Assembly: GCA_934646175.1 (NCBI GenBank) | Contig: CAKUEI010000074.1 | Location: 1 to 7,936, forward strand | Source: an uncultured Oscillospiraceae bacterium | GTDB lineage: Bacteria > Bacillota > Clostridia > Oscillospirales > Oscillospiraceae | Length of the DNA stretch: 7,936 bases | Direction: 5' to 3' | In this document: one piece after another, positions 1-5,290 of the stretch | How the letters are laid out: each line of letters opens with the position of its first letter | How positions within the stretch are numbered: the stretch's first letter is position 1 | The notes under the pieces: generated by a model | Database searches by the model: none | What the model was told of the DNA's origin: nothing | Seen by the model: the letters and a program-made list of their open reading frames with translations, nothing else | Program-made: the position numbers and the translations under genes

Positions 1-126
1 ACCGTGGAGAGTGGCTGCACGTGGAACCTCACCGGAAACTGCACCCTTACGAGCCTTACCAACAACGGCGCCATCAATTTTAACGGCTATACCATTACCC
101 TGGCCGACGGTACCGTTTTGAAATAA
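1..126 (+). CDS. C-terminal end of a probable secreted repeat/beta-helix surface protein (5' part outside window)
   Basis: The forward frame is open from the first base and ends with TAA at 124-126, leaving 41 residues of a larger protein. The peptide is rich in Thr, Asn and Gly, with alternating hydrophobic residues (for example NLTGNCTLTSLTNNGAINF, then GYTITLADGTVLK). This is the composition of beta-solenoid or pectate-lyase-like repeats in exported Firmicutes surface proteins. The pattern is seen directly; the surface role is inferred. There is no LPXTG motif or hydrophobic tail at the C terminus, so sortase anchoring is not supported. The gene converges on the M56 protease gene and shares a terminator with it. 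The frame and stop are clear, but the function is only a family-level guess. Confidence 0.6.
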   Translation, partial: TVESGCTWNLTGNCTLTSLTNNGAINFNGYTITLADGTVLK

Positions 127-153
127 ATTTTCTTCTCTTCCTTTCATCTCTTT

Positions 154-206
154 GCGCGGCAAAAAGGGGCCGGGCGGCAGATCTGCCGCCCGGCCCCCGC
201 GCTTTT
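154..206. terminator. bidirectional intrinsic terminator between convergent genes
   Basis: A perfect 32-bp palindrome (166-181 pairing with 182-197, GGGGCCGGGCGGCAGA and its complement) lies between the two convergent genes. On the minus strand it is followed at once by five U (from A161-165), a good terminator for the M56 gene. On the plus strand an outer GCGCG/CGCGC pairing (154-158 with 198-202) extends the stem and is followed by TTTT at 203-206. It can therefore also stop the partial gene. The plus-strand U-run touches the M56 stop codon. Confidence 0.85.
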
Positions 207-2158
207 CAGGAAAGGGTGAAGCTCCTCGCCATGACGCGCATGGCGAGTTTTTCGTTTTCCGCAATGCTTTCCATGCTGTAGTAGTCGCTGGGCTGCGTGC
301 ACTTGATCACGTTCCAGCTGCGGGTGATGATATAGCATCCGCCCTCCGGGTTCTCCACCAGATCGATGGCGAATTCCTCCCCAGTATCCTCATGGCCGAT
401 ACGCCACGCGCCGTCCATGTCCTGCAGGAATCCGCCGTCGCGGTAGAATTCCTCCATGGCCTGCACGCTGTCCGCACTTTTATCCACGCGGATGGTGCAG
501 CCGGTGTCGTAGGGGCTGCTCCACTCGTCCTCTGTGTCACTGGTGCGGCGCAGCATGATGCTGACATACAGGTAGAAGCCGTCGCCGTCATAGCGGTATC
601 CCGCGGCGCTTTCGTCGGTCATAGGGGTATTTTCGGTGATCAGCTTGCTGCTGTCCAGAAATTCCGAAACATAGTACTTCGGCACATCCAGCTTTTCGTG
701 GTCCACCCAAAAGTCGTAAAGATATTCCTCCGGGTACTCGTTATACCAGCTGTTCAGCAGCCCGTCGTTGGTGGTGTCATCCTGCAGGATCTCGCATCCG
801 TCCTCTTTGTGGAGAACTGTGACCAGATGATAGTACCCGTCGGAAATATATCCGTCGTCGTCAATGCTGTTTCCGCCCACCCAGAGGAAGCGGTCCGGCA
901 AGGCCCCGGCTCGGTCTACAGGCTTCACCGCAAAGGAAAAGCTCCACAGCTCCAGCGTCCCCTCGGAGGAGAAGGCCTCATTTTTGGCGATGCACTTCGG
1001 GTTCTCGATGCGCACATCCTCTGCCGGTTCCGTCACCTCGATGGAATTTCCGGCTTCGTTCTGACCGTCCCTGTAAATATAATAGGTATATCCGTCCTCC
1101 TGCTTCAGCTTTTCCGCTTCGGATCGGATATAAGCGTCCACACTGGACCAGAGGCCGTTGGTCTGAGCGGGGGGCTCTTTCTGTCCCGTGAAGGTGCAAG
1201 CGGCGGTCAAGGCCGCGATCAGCACCACGGAGATCACGGTAAAAACGGCGGGCTTCGGCTTCTTTACCAACAAAGTGATCCTCTCCTTCAATCCTTTTCC
1301 GCTGTCGGTCATCATGGTGGCGGTCACCAGCAGAGCGGGCCGCTGCTCACAGGTCATGCGGATGAGAGTGCGGCCGTAGGACGCTCGTTCCCCCTCCCCC
1401 AGCTGCCGGACGGTGTCTTCATCGCAGGCCAGCTCCGCATCCCGGCGGGACAGCTCCGCCGCCCACCAAACCAGAGGGTTATACCAGTGCAGAGCCAGGC
1501 ATGCGCCCCGCAGCACCGCCCAGAGATGGTCCCCATGGCGATAATGGGTGCATTCATGGGTCAGGGCACAGCGCAGCGCCTCTCCGTCCGCCAGAACGGA
1601 CGGTGTGAGGTAGACCGCCGGGTGGAACAGTCCGAACAGGCACGGCGTCTCCGTCTCCCCGGTCACATAGACCGGAAGGGGGCATTCCCCCGCATCCACT
1701 TTTCTGCGGGAGCAGCGAAGCTTGGCATCAAAATGCAGATTGACGGCCAGAAACACCGTTCCCACCGCCGCCGCGCCCAGCAGCCACACCGCCATGGCGA
1801 TCTTCCCCCAGGGGACGGTTTTGGCCCCAGGGGCCTCGGGCACCGCCGGCTGCACATTCACCGTCAGGTCCGGCGGCGTAACCTCCGCCGGATCCTGGGC
1901 AGGCTGGGCGGAGTCCGTCCGGGGCAGCTGCCCCGTGGGCTGCCGGTCCGCGTCCGAGATCACTGTCTGCGTCTGCCGGGGGACGGCGTTCATAACGCTG
2001 ATGGCGCTATTCCCCACGCTGACCGGGATCAGCAGCCGCACCAGCACCAGCGTCCAGAGGGCGTACTGCATCCGCAGCCGGATCTTCCCCCGCAGAAAGT
2101 ACCTTAGGGTGATCACCACGACGATCAAAACACTGGACGAAACGATCCATTCAATCAT
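206..2158 (-). CDS. M56 family (BlaR1/MecR1-type) membrane sensor metalloprotease with a non-penicillin-binding outer domain
   Basis: This 650-residue integral membrane zinc protease is probably the signal-transducing partner of the upstream BlaI-type repressor. In the BlaR1/MecR1 family, ligand sensing outside the cell activates a cytosolic gluzincin domain and leads to repressor loss. Visible segments are membrane helices near residues 4-21 and 32-48, a Pro/Gln-rich loop at about 50-115, and another helix near 117-139. The protease domain has HECTH at 201-205 (zinc His201 and His205, catalytic Glu202) and ELACDE at 242-247, which supplies the likely third ligand. A last helix at about 303-320 ends in LTAAC (Cys321), a lipobox-like sequence. 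Residues 322-650 should lie outside. That part has no SxxK, SxN or KTG set as in the BlaR1 sensor, so beta-lactam sensing is not supported. ATG at 2158 is preceded by a GGAGG-type ribosome binding site and overlaps the repressor's stop by 8 bases (ATGATTGA), suggesting translational coupling. Fold and protease class are secure; the inducer is unknown. Confidence 0.9.
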   Translation of the reverse strand: MIEWIVSSSVLIVVVITLRYFLRGKIRLRMQYALWTLVLVRLLIPVSVGNSAISVMNAVPRQTQTVISDADRQPTGQLPRTDSAQPAQDPAEVTPPDLTVNVQPAVPEAPGAKTVPWGKIAMAVWLLGAAAVGTVFLAVNLHFDAKLRCSRRKVDAGECPLPVYVTGETETPCLFGLFHPAVYLTPSVLADGEALRCALTHECTHYRHGDHLWAVLRGACLALHWYNPLVWWAAELSRRDAELACDEDTVRQLGEGERASYGRTLIRMTCEQRPALLVTATMMTDSGKGLKERITLLVKKPKPAVFTVISVVLIAALTAACTFTGQKEPPAQTNGLWSSVDAYIRSEAEKLKQEDGYTYYIYRDGQNEAGNSIEVTEPAEDVRIENPKCIAKNEAFSSEGTLELWSFSFAVKPVDRAGALPDRFLWVGGNSIDDDGYISDGYYHLVTVLHKEDGCEILQDDTTNDGLLNSWYNEYPEEYLYDFWVDHEKLDVPKYYVSEFLDSSKLITENTPMTDESAAGYRYDGDGFYLYVSIMLRRTSDTEDEWSSPYDTGCTIRVDKSADSVQAMEEFYRDGGFLQDMDGAWRIGHEDTGEEFAIDLVENPEGGCYIITRSWNVIKCTQPSDYYSMESIAENEKLAMRVMARSFTLS

Positions 2159-2534
2159 GTTCCTTCTCCTCCATCTGTTTCAGCAGCTCGTAAAGCTCGT
2201 CGATCTCTTCCTGCGGCAGGGCCTGCCGGCGGGTTAGAGCGCTCACCATCATGCTCAGGCTGCCCTGATACACCCGGTCCAGAAAGGTCTCGGTCTCCTG
2301 CAGGGCGGCGTCCTCCCGCTGGACGGCGGGGAAAAAGGTATTTTTCGTCCCGCCGGTGCTGCAGAGGACGATCTTCTTGTCCACCAGGCGCTTCAACAGC
2401 GTCAGGGTGGTGCTGCGGCTCCATCCCATGGTCTCCGCCATGCTTTCCGCAAGCTCGCGGCCGGTCTGGGGCGCCTTTTCCCACAGGCACTCCATGATGT
2501 TCCACTCCGCCGGGGTCAGGTTGATCTGCTCCAT
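2151..2534 (-). CDS. blaI: BlaI/MecI/CopY family winged-helix transcriptional repressor
   Basis: This 127-residue protein has the usual length of BlaI/MecI repressors. The N-terminal winged helix covers about residues 5-75. It opens with the family's LTPAEWNIMECLW start and has the recognition-helix stretch WSRSTTLTLLKRLVDKK at 38-54. The C-terminal part (about 76-125) is the helical dimer domain, with the typical QEEIDELYELLKQ tail. Known members bind TACA/TGTA dyads as dimers and are inactivated when the M56 partner is triggered. ATG at 2534 follows a strong AAGGAGG with a good spacing. It is the first gene of a two-gene operon with the M56 protease, whose start codon it overlaps. Two matching dyads in its own promoter predict autorepression. 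The symbol is used in the family sense; control of a beta-lactamase is not implied, and none is seen in the window. Confidence 0.9.
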   Translation of the reverse strand: MEQINLTPAEWNIMECLWEKAPQTGRELAESMAETMGWSRSTTLTLLKRLVDKKIVLCSTGGTKNTFFPAVQREDAALQETETFLDRVYQGSLSMMVSALTRRQALPQEEIDELYELLKQMEEKEHD

Positions 2535-2557
2535 GTTCCGCCTCCTTTCTTCGTTCT

Positions 2558-2573
2558 GTCTACATCTGTCATC
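2558..2573. promoter_or_regulatory. BlaI-like operator O1 over the expected transcription start
   Basis: GTCTACATCTGTCATC carries the TACA-NN-TGT(A) core of BlaI/MecI operators, with one mismatch in the last core base. It sits immediately downstream of the -10 element, over the expected start site of the repressor operon, where binding would block initiation. Its centre is 30 bp from that of the second copy. Confidence 0.6.
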
Positions 2574-2602
2574 AAAATATCATATCTGTTTACATTTGTC
2601 AA
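2574..2602 (-). promoter_or_regulatory. sigma-A promoter of the blaI-M56 operon
   Basis: Read on the minus strand, a perfect -35 box TTGACA (2602-2597) is separated by exactly 17 bases (2596-2580) from TATTTT (2579-2574), a fair -10 box. The start would fall near 2567, giving a short leader that carries the AGGAGG of the repressor gene. The two operator-like dyads cover the -35 box and the start region. Confidence 0.75.
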
Positions 2603-2603
2603 C
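2588..2603. promoter_or_regulatory. BlaI-like operator O2 covering the -35 box
   Basis: GTTTACATTTGTCAAC is a 16-bp dyad (GTTTACA-TT-TGTCAAC) with a single mismatch between the arms. It shares the TACA-NN-TGTC core with O1. It fully overlaps the TTGACA -35 box on the minus strand, so a bound repressor would exclude RNA polymerase. Confidence 0.65.
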
Positions 2604-2610
2604 AGACTTT

Positions 2611-2657
2611 TTGTAAAAAATCCGCTCCAACAGGGAAGCCTTGCCGGAGCGGATTTT
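2611..2657 (-). terminator. intrinsic terminator of the LuxR/AguR-like gene
   Basis: The arms at 2617-2628 (AAAATCCGCTCC) and 2646-2657 (GGAGCGGATTTT) form a perfect 12-bp inverted repeat with a 17-nt loop. On the minus strand the stem ends in six U (A2615-2620). It starts a few bases after the LuxR-type gene's stop and isolates that gene from the blaI promoter, whose -35 box lies only about 10 bases further on. Confidence 0.85.
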
Positions 2658-2663
2658 ACGGTC

Positions 2664-3755
2664 TTATTCTTCTTCCTGCGGGTCGAACTCCTCAAAACAG
2701 CGGAGCAGCTCCTCCCGCTTTTTCACATCGACCTTCTGGAAAATGTTGTGAACATGGGTCTTCACCGTGCCGATAGACACCACCAACTCCTCGCTGATCT
2801 GTTGATTGTTCCGGTTTTCCAGCAGCAGCTTCAGAATTTCGCTTTCCCGCACGGTCAGGTGCAGCTTTTTCGCGTACAGCAGGATCTTATAGTCCCGGCT
2901 GGACAGCTGGGGCGGCGATTCCTCCTCCGCAGGCTCCGGTTCTGGGGCCGCCTCTATCGGCCGGGCGGTGGCAGGCCGGCTGCGGGGCGCAGGCGGCGCC
3001 TCCGGTGCCGTTTCCGCCCCGTCCCCCGAAAGGTCTGCGCGCACGGCGCGGGATAGGGCCGTTTTTTCGGTGGAGAAGCGGCGGCTGAACAGGTGGATCC
3101 ACGTGATGGAGTAGAGGATGCGCAGCACATCCTCGCAGTGATTGCGCTGATAAATGCTCACCGCAAGGCTGCTGTAATCGTCCACAAAGAAAATGACAAA
3201 GAAATCCTCAAGGGCGATGAGGACGGAAAAAATCATGGTGGTGACCAGCAGGAAGTGAAAATGCCGGTTGGCGGCCTGCTGCCCCTCCGGCATGGGGTTC
3301 TTTTTCATATATTGCATGCCGTACAGGGAGAAAAAGAAGGTGAAGATCTGGAACGGCAGGTAAAAAAGCCACATTTTGGTCGCGCCGTGGGGCAGCATGG
3401 GAACAAACATCAGCCAGAGGCCGAACACGATCAGGATCACGCCGTTCGCGGCGGTGAACGGCTTCCGGAACAGGGCGTTCTGAATCAGGATCATGAACAC
3501 CGCCATGCCAATATAGATCACCGTTTTCACCGACGGTGATGACATGAACAGTTCGTTATACTTGCTTCCGAACAGATCCAGCGCTTCCGTCATATAAATC
3601 ACAAGTTCGTCCACAATATAAAGGGCAAAGATGCCGATCACGTAAAGGTAAAGCCGGTTCCGTTTCAGCTGGTAGAACACCCAGGCATGGGCCCCCACCA
3701 CGGCAAACAGAACGATCAGGCACAAATTGAACGCAACATCAATGGCATTGACCAT
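2664..3755 (-). CDS. aguR: AguR-like multi-pass membrane LuxR-family transcriptional regulator
   Basis: This 363-residue one-component regulator has a membrane sensor half and a DNA-binding tail. The N-terminal ~225 residues hold six to seven hydrophobic segments (about 8-28, 36-54, 75-94, 103-121, 127-147, 168-190 and a weaker one near 208-225). A Pro/Ala/Glu-rich linker follows (about 244-284). A LuxR-type helix-turn-helix then spans about 298-352, with LTVRESEIL at 300-308 and the recognition helix in SIGTVKTHVHNIFQK at 327-341. There is no receiver or signal-binding PAS domain, so the membrane part should be the sensor. In Lactococcus lactis and Enterococcus faecalis, a membrane LuxR-type activator (AguR) is encoded next to aguBDAC and responds to agmatine. 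The same architecture and divergent position here support the assignment. ATG at 3755 follows GGGAGG at a good spacing. The symbol rests on context and architecture, not on alignment. Confidence 0.8.
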   Translation of the reverse strand: MVNAIDVAFNLCLIVLFAVVGAHAWVFYQLKRNRLYLYVIGIFALYIVDELVIYMTEALDLFGSKYNELFMSSPSVKTVIYIGMAVFMILIQNALFRKPFTAANGVILIVFGLWLMFVPMLPHGATKMWLFYLPFQIFTFFFSLYGMQYMKKNPMPEGQQAANRHFHFLLVTTMIFSVLIALEDFFVIFFVDDYSSLAVSIYQRNHCEDVLRILYSITWIHLFSRRFSTEKTALSRAVRADLSGDGAETAPEAPPAPRSRPATARPIEAAPEPEPAEEESPPQLSSRDYKILLYAKKLHLTVRESEILKLLLENRNNQQISEELVVSIGTVKTHVHNIFQKVDVKKREELLRCFEEFDPQEEE

Positions 3756-3854
3756 GTTTTCCTCCCTTCCGGGTACCGCGATTTCCTTATCCCCTCCCGC
3801 TCACGGAAGGGGATTCTCCTCTCTTTTTTCCGCGCAGGCACACAAATAGCCTAC

Positions 3855-3940
3855 AGTTTAGGTTGGCATAACAAAGTTTAGGATATATTGCATAAAAAGT
3901 CAAGTTCATTTTGCAGTATTTTGTTAGTTTGGTTGGATAA
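3855..3940. repeat. direct repeats with an AGTTT(A)GGTTGG core, possible AguR sites
   Basis: AGTTTAGG occurs at 3855-3862 and again at 3875-3882, exactly 20 bp apart. The first copy continues as GGTTGGCATAA, and this longer form recurs with small changes at 3926-3940 (AGTTTGGTTGGATAA). A shorter TTGGTTGA is found near 3950. Repeats in the region shared by a DNA-binding activator and its target operon are candidates for its binding sites. The repeats are visible; the function is inferred. Confidence 0.4.
3875..3903 (-). promoter_or_regulatory. possible aguR promoter
   Basis: On the minus strand TTGACT (3903-3898) is followed after 17 bases by TAAACT (3880-3875), giving five of six and four of six matches to the sigma-A boxes. 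The start would fall near 3868, leaving a leader of about 110 bases before the aguR ATG. The -10 box coincides with one copy of the AGTTTAGG repeat, which would allow autoregulation. This is the best candidate I found, not a certain one. Confidence 0.4.
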
Positions 3941-3959
3941 ACTTCTATCTTGGTTGAGC

Positions 3960-3979
3960 GGTTCAGTTGATTGTGAACC
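3960..3979. promoter_or_regulatory. 20-bp dyad GGTTCA-N8-TGAACC, candidate activator site
   Basis: A perfect 6-bp inverted repeat with an 8-base spacer is the size of a LuxR-type dimer site. A weak promoter overlaps and follows it on the plus strand: TTGTGA at 3971-3976, 18 bases, then TAAATT at 3995-4000. This would put the dyad over the -35 region, as expected for an activator contacting polymerase. The promoter boxes are poor, which suits activator dependence but also makes the call uncertain. Confidence 0.35.
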
Positions 3980-4047
3980 CCGGCTAAACCATGGTAAATT
4001 TAAGCCACGAAATCGGTACGGCGCACAAACGGTCAGCCGTCCGGCAG

Positions 4048-4077
4048 CCGGAATTTGTATTACCTATACAAAGCCGG
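4048..4077 (+). repeat. inverted repeat in the ptcA leader (TTTGTA-N7-TACAAA with CCGG ends)
   Basis: TTTGTA (4054-4059) and TACAAA (4067-4072) are perfect inverted arms. CCGG flanks them on both sides (4048-4051 and 4074-4077) with one unpaired base. The element lies about 87 bases before the ptcA start. It could be a hairpin in the transcript leader or a regulator binding site. There is no U-tract, so it is not a simple terminator. Confidence 0.4.
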
Positions 4078-4163
4078 CCGGTTCGAAACACTCCCTTATC
4101 CATCTACCCGCCCCCGCAAACCAAAAACAACAAAAAAACAAATGAATCAAGGAGGAACCAATT

Positions 4164-5195
4164 ATGTACAAGAAAGACTTCATCGACACCGCGGACTTCA
4201 CCAAGGAAGAGCTGCTGGACATCATCGACCTGTCCCTGGCCATTAAAAAAGCCATCAAGGCCGGCTACAATCCTCCTCTGCTGAAGGATGTGACGCTGGG
4301 CATGATCTTCCAGCAGTCCTCCACCCGTACCCGCGTCTCCTTTGAAACTGCCATGACTCAGCTGGGCGGCCACGCTCAGTATCTCGGGCCCGGCATGATT
4401 CAGCTGGGCGGCCATGAGACCATCGGCGACACCGGTAAGGTGCTCTCCAATCTGATCGACATCGTCATGGCCCGCGTGATTGAGCACAAGAGTGTTGTGG
4501 AGCTGGCCGAGTCCTGCACCATCCCCGTGATCAACGGCATGTCCGATTACAACCACCCCACTCAGGAGATCGGCGACATGTGCACCATCGTGGAGAACCT
4601 GCCGAAGGGCAAGAAGCTGGAAGACTGCAAGGTGGTCTTCGTGGGCGATGCCACTCAGGTCTGCGCCTCCCTCGCCATGATCACCACCAAGCTGGGCATG
4701 CACTTCACCCACTACGGCCCCAAGGGTCACCTGCTGCCGGACAGCCCCAGCGCTGACTGCATGAAGGCCATTGAAGAGAACTGCAAGCTGTACGGCGGCA
4801 CCTTCGCCGAGGGCGACGACCGTGAGCTGGTCCGCGGCGCCGACTTCATCTACACCGATGTGTGGTACGGTCTTTACGAGAACGAGATGCCCAAGGAAGA
4901 GCGTGTCCGCGTGTTCCATGACTATCAGGTCAACCGCGAACTGATGCAGCTGGGCAACATCGGCTGCAAGTTCATGCACTGCCTGCCCGCCACCCGTGGC
5001 GAGGACGTGACCGACGAAGTGGCCGACTCCGATGCTTCCCTGTGCTGGGAAGAGGCCGGCAACCGCCTGACCGCCATGCGCGGCCTGCTGGTGTACTTCA
5101 CCCGCAACCGCAAGAAGCCCACCGAGCTGCAGCTGGCTGCCGCGAAGGAAGAGCTGGACACCTTCCTGGCCGAGCGCATCGGCATCACCGAGTAA
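4164..5195 (+). CDS. ptcA: putrescine carbamoyltransferase
   Basis: This enzyme (also AguB) carries out the second step of the agmatine deiminase pathway in the cytosol: N-carbamoylputrescine plus phosphate gives putrescine and carbamoyl phosphate. The 343 residues match the usual length of transcarbamylases. The carbamoyl phosphate site SSTRTR is at 52-57, HPTQ at 131-134 and HCLPATRGE at 272-280. DVWYGLYE at 232-239 replaces the amino-acid-binding loop of ornithine transcarbamylase and is, from memory, shared with Enterococcus PtcA, as is the long stretch from LGMIFQQSSTRTR through ETAMTQLGGH. A helical C-terminal tail (about 318-338) matches the extra helix typical of PtcA trimers. ATG follows AAGGAGG by eight bases. 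It is the first gene of the operon with the antiporter and the deiminase, which makes putrescine rather than ornithine the clear substrate. Ornithine carbamoyltransferase (ArgF) is the main alternative. Confidence 0.95.
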   Translation: MYKKDFIDTADFTKEELLDIIDLSLAIKKAIKAGYNPPLLKDVTLGMIFQQSSTRTRVSFETAMTQLGGHAQYLGPGMIQLGGHETIGDTGKVLSNLIDIVMARVIEHKSVVELAESCTIPVINGMSDYNHPTQEIGDMCTIVENLPKGKKLEDCKVVFVGDATQVCASLAMITTKLGMHFTHYGPKGHLLPDSPSADCMKAIEENCKLYGGTFAEGDDRELVRGADFIYTDVWYGLYENEMPKEERVRVFHDYQVNRELMQLGNIGCKFMHCLPATRGEDVTDEVADSDASLCWEEAGNRLTAMRGLLVYFTRNRKKPTELQLAAAKEELDTFLAERIGITE

Positions 5196-5225
5196 TCTAA
5201 CTGTCCCTTCCGTAAAAAATCCTAT

Positions 5226-5268
5226 GCGGCGTCCCCTGACGCTCTCCCTCTGCCGAGGGGGACGCCGC
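5226..5268 (+). other. intercistronic hairpin between ptcA and aguD
   Basis: GCGGCGTCCCC at 5226-5236 and its exact complement at 5258-5268 form an 11-bp, very G+C-rich stem with a 21-nt loop. No U-tract follows (CATCCAAAGG comes next), and it sits just before the aguD ribosome binding site. It is more likely to shape mRNA stability or differential expression within the operon than to end transcription. Partial termination cannot be ruled out. Confidence 0.6.
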
Positions 5269-5290
5269 CATCCAAAGGAGTGAGCAAAGG

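Larger units (their letters stand above)
3756..4163. other. 408-bp divergent aguR-ptcA intergenic regulatory region
   Basis: No supported gene lies here. The part at about 3841-4000 is clearly richer in A+T than the flanking genes and holds a likely aguR promoter, direct repeats and dyads (listed separately). The part at 4020-4080 is G+C-rich with small inverted repeats, such as ACGG-TCAG-CCGT at 4029-4040. The last 60 bases before ptcA are an unstructured A/C-rich leader that ends in the ribosome binding site AAGGAGG at 4149-4155, eight bases before the ATG. The layout fits an activator-controlled divergent promoter region with a long ptcA leader. Confidence 0.7.

Noticed and set aside
152..2107. 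651-codon open frame on the plus strand opposite the M56 protease gene
   Set aside because: It is antisense to a gene with clear family motifs. Its product is compositionally odd (many Arg, His, Gly, Pro, Gln) with no domain, and long antisense frames are expected in GC-rich DNA. It also begins inside the terminator region.
206..2534. Beta-lactam resistance operon (blaR1-blaI with beta-lactamase)
   Set aside because: No beta-lactamase or penicillin-binding protein gene is in the window, and the sensor domain lacks the penicillin-binding motifs. The family relationship alone does not support resistance.
4079..4088. GGTTCGAAAC, resembling a tRNA T-loop
   Set aside because: The flanking bases do not form a T-stem, and no acceptor, D or anticodon arms can be placed around it.
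3888..4145. 85-codon frame from TTG in the aguR-ptcA intergenic region, considered as a leader peptide
   Set aside because: It has a weak ribosome binding site and a TTG start, and it runs through the putative promoter and dyads. The peptide has no recognisable pattern. Conservation in relatives would be needed to revive it.
4104..4979. 291-codon open frame on the minus strand opposite ptcA
   Set aside because: It mirrors the codon pattern of ptcA. The product is low in identifiable features and has no ribosome binding site context, so it is a shadow frame.
5226..5268. Intrinsic terminator after ptcA
   Set aside because: The stem is strong, but no U-tract follows, and the next gene belongs to the same pathway and strand. 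It is kept as an intercistronic hairpin only.
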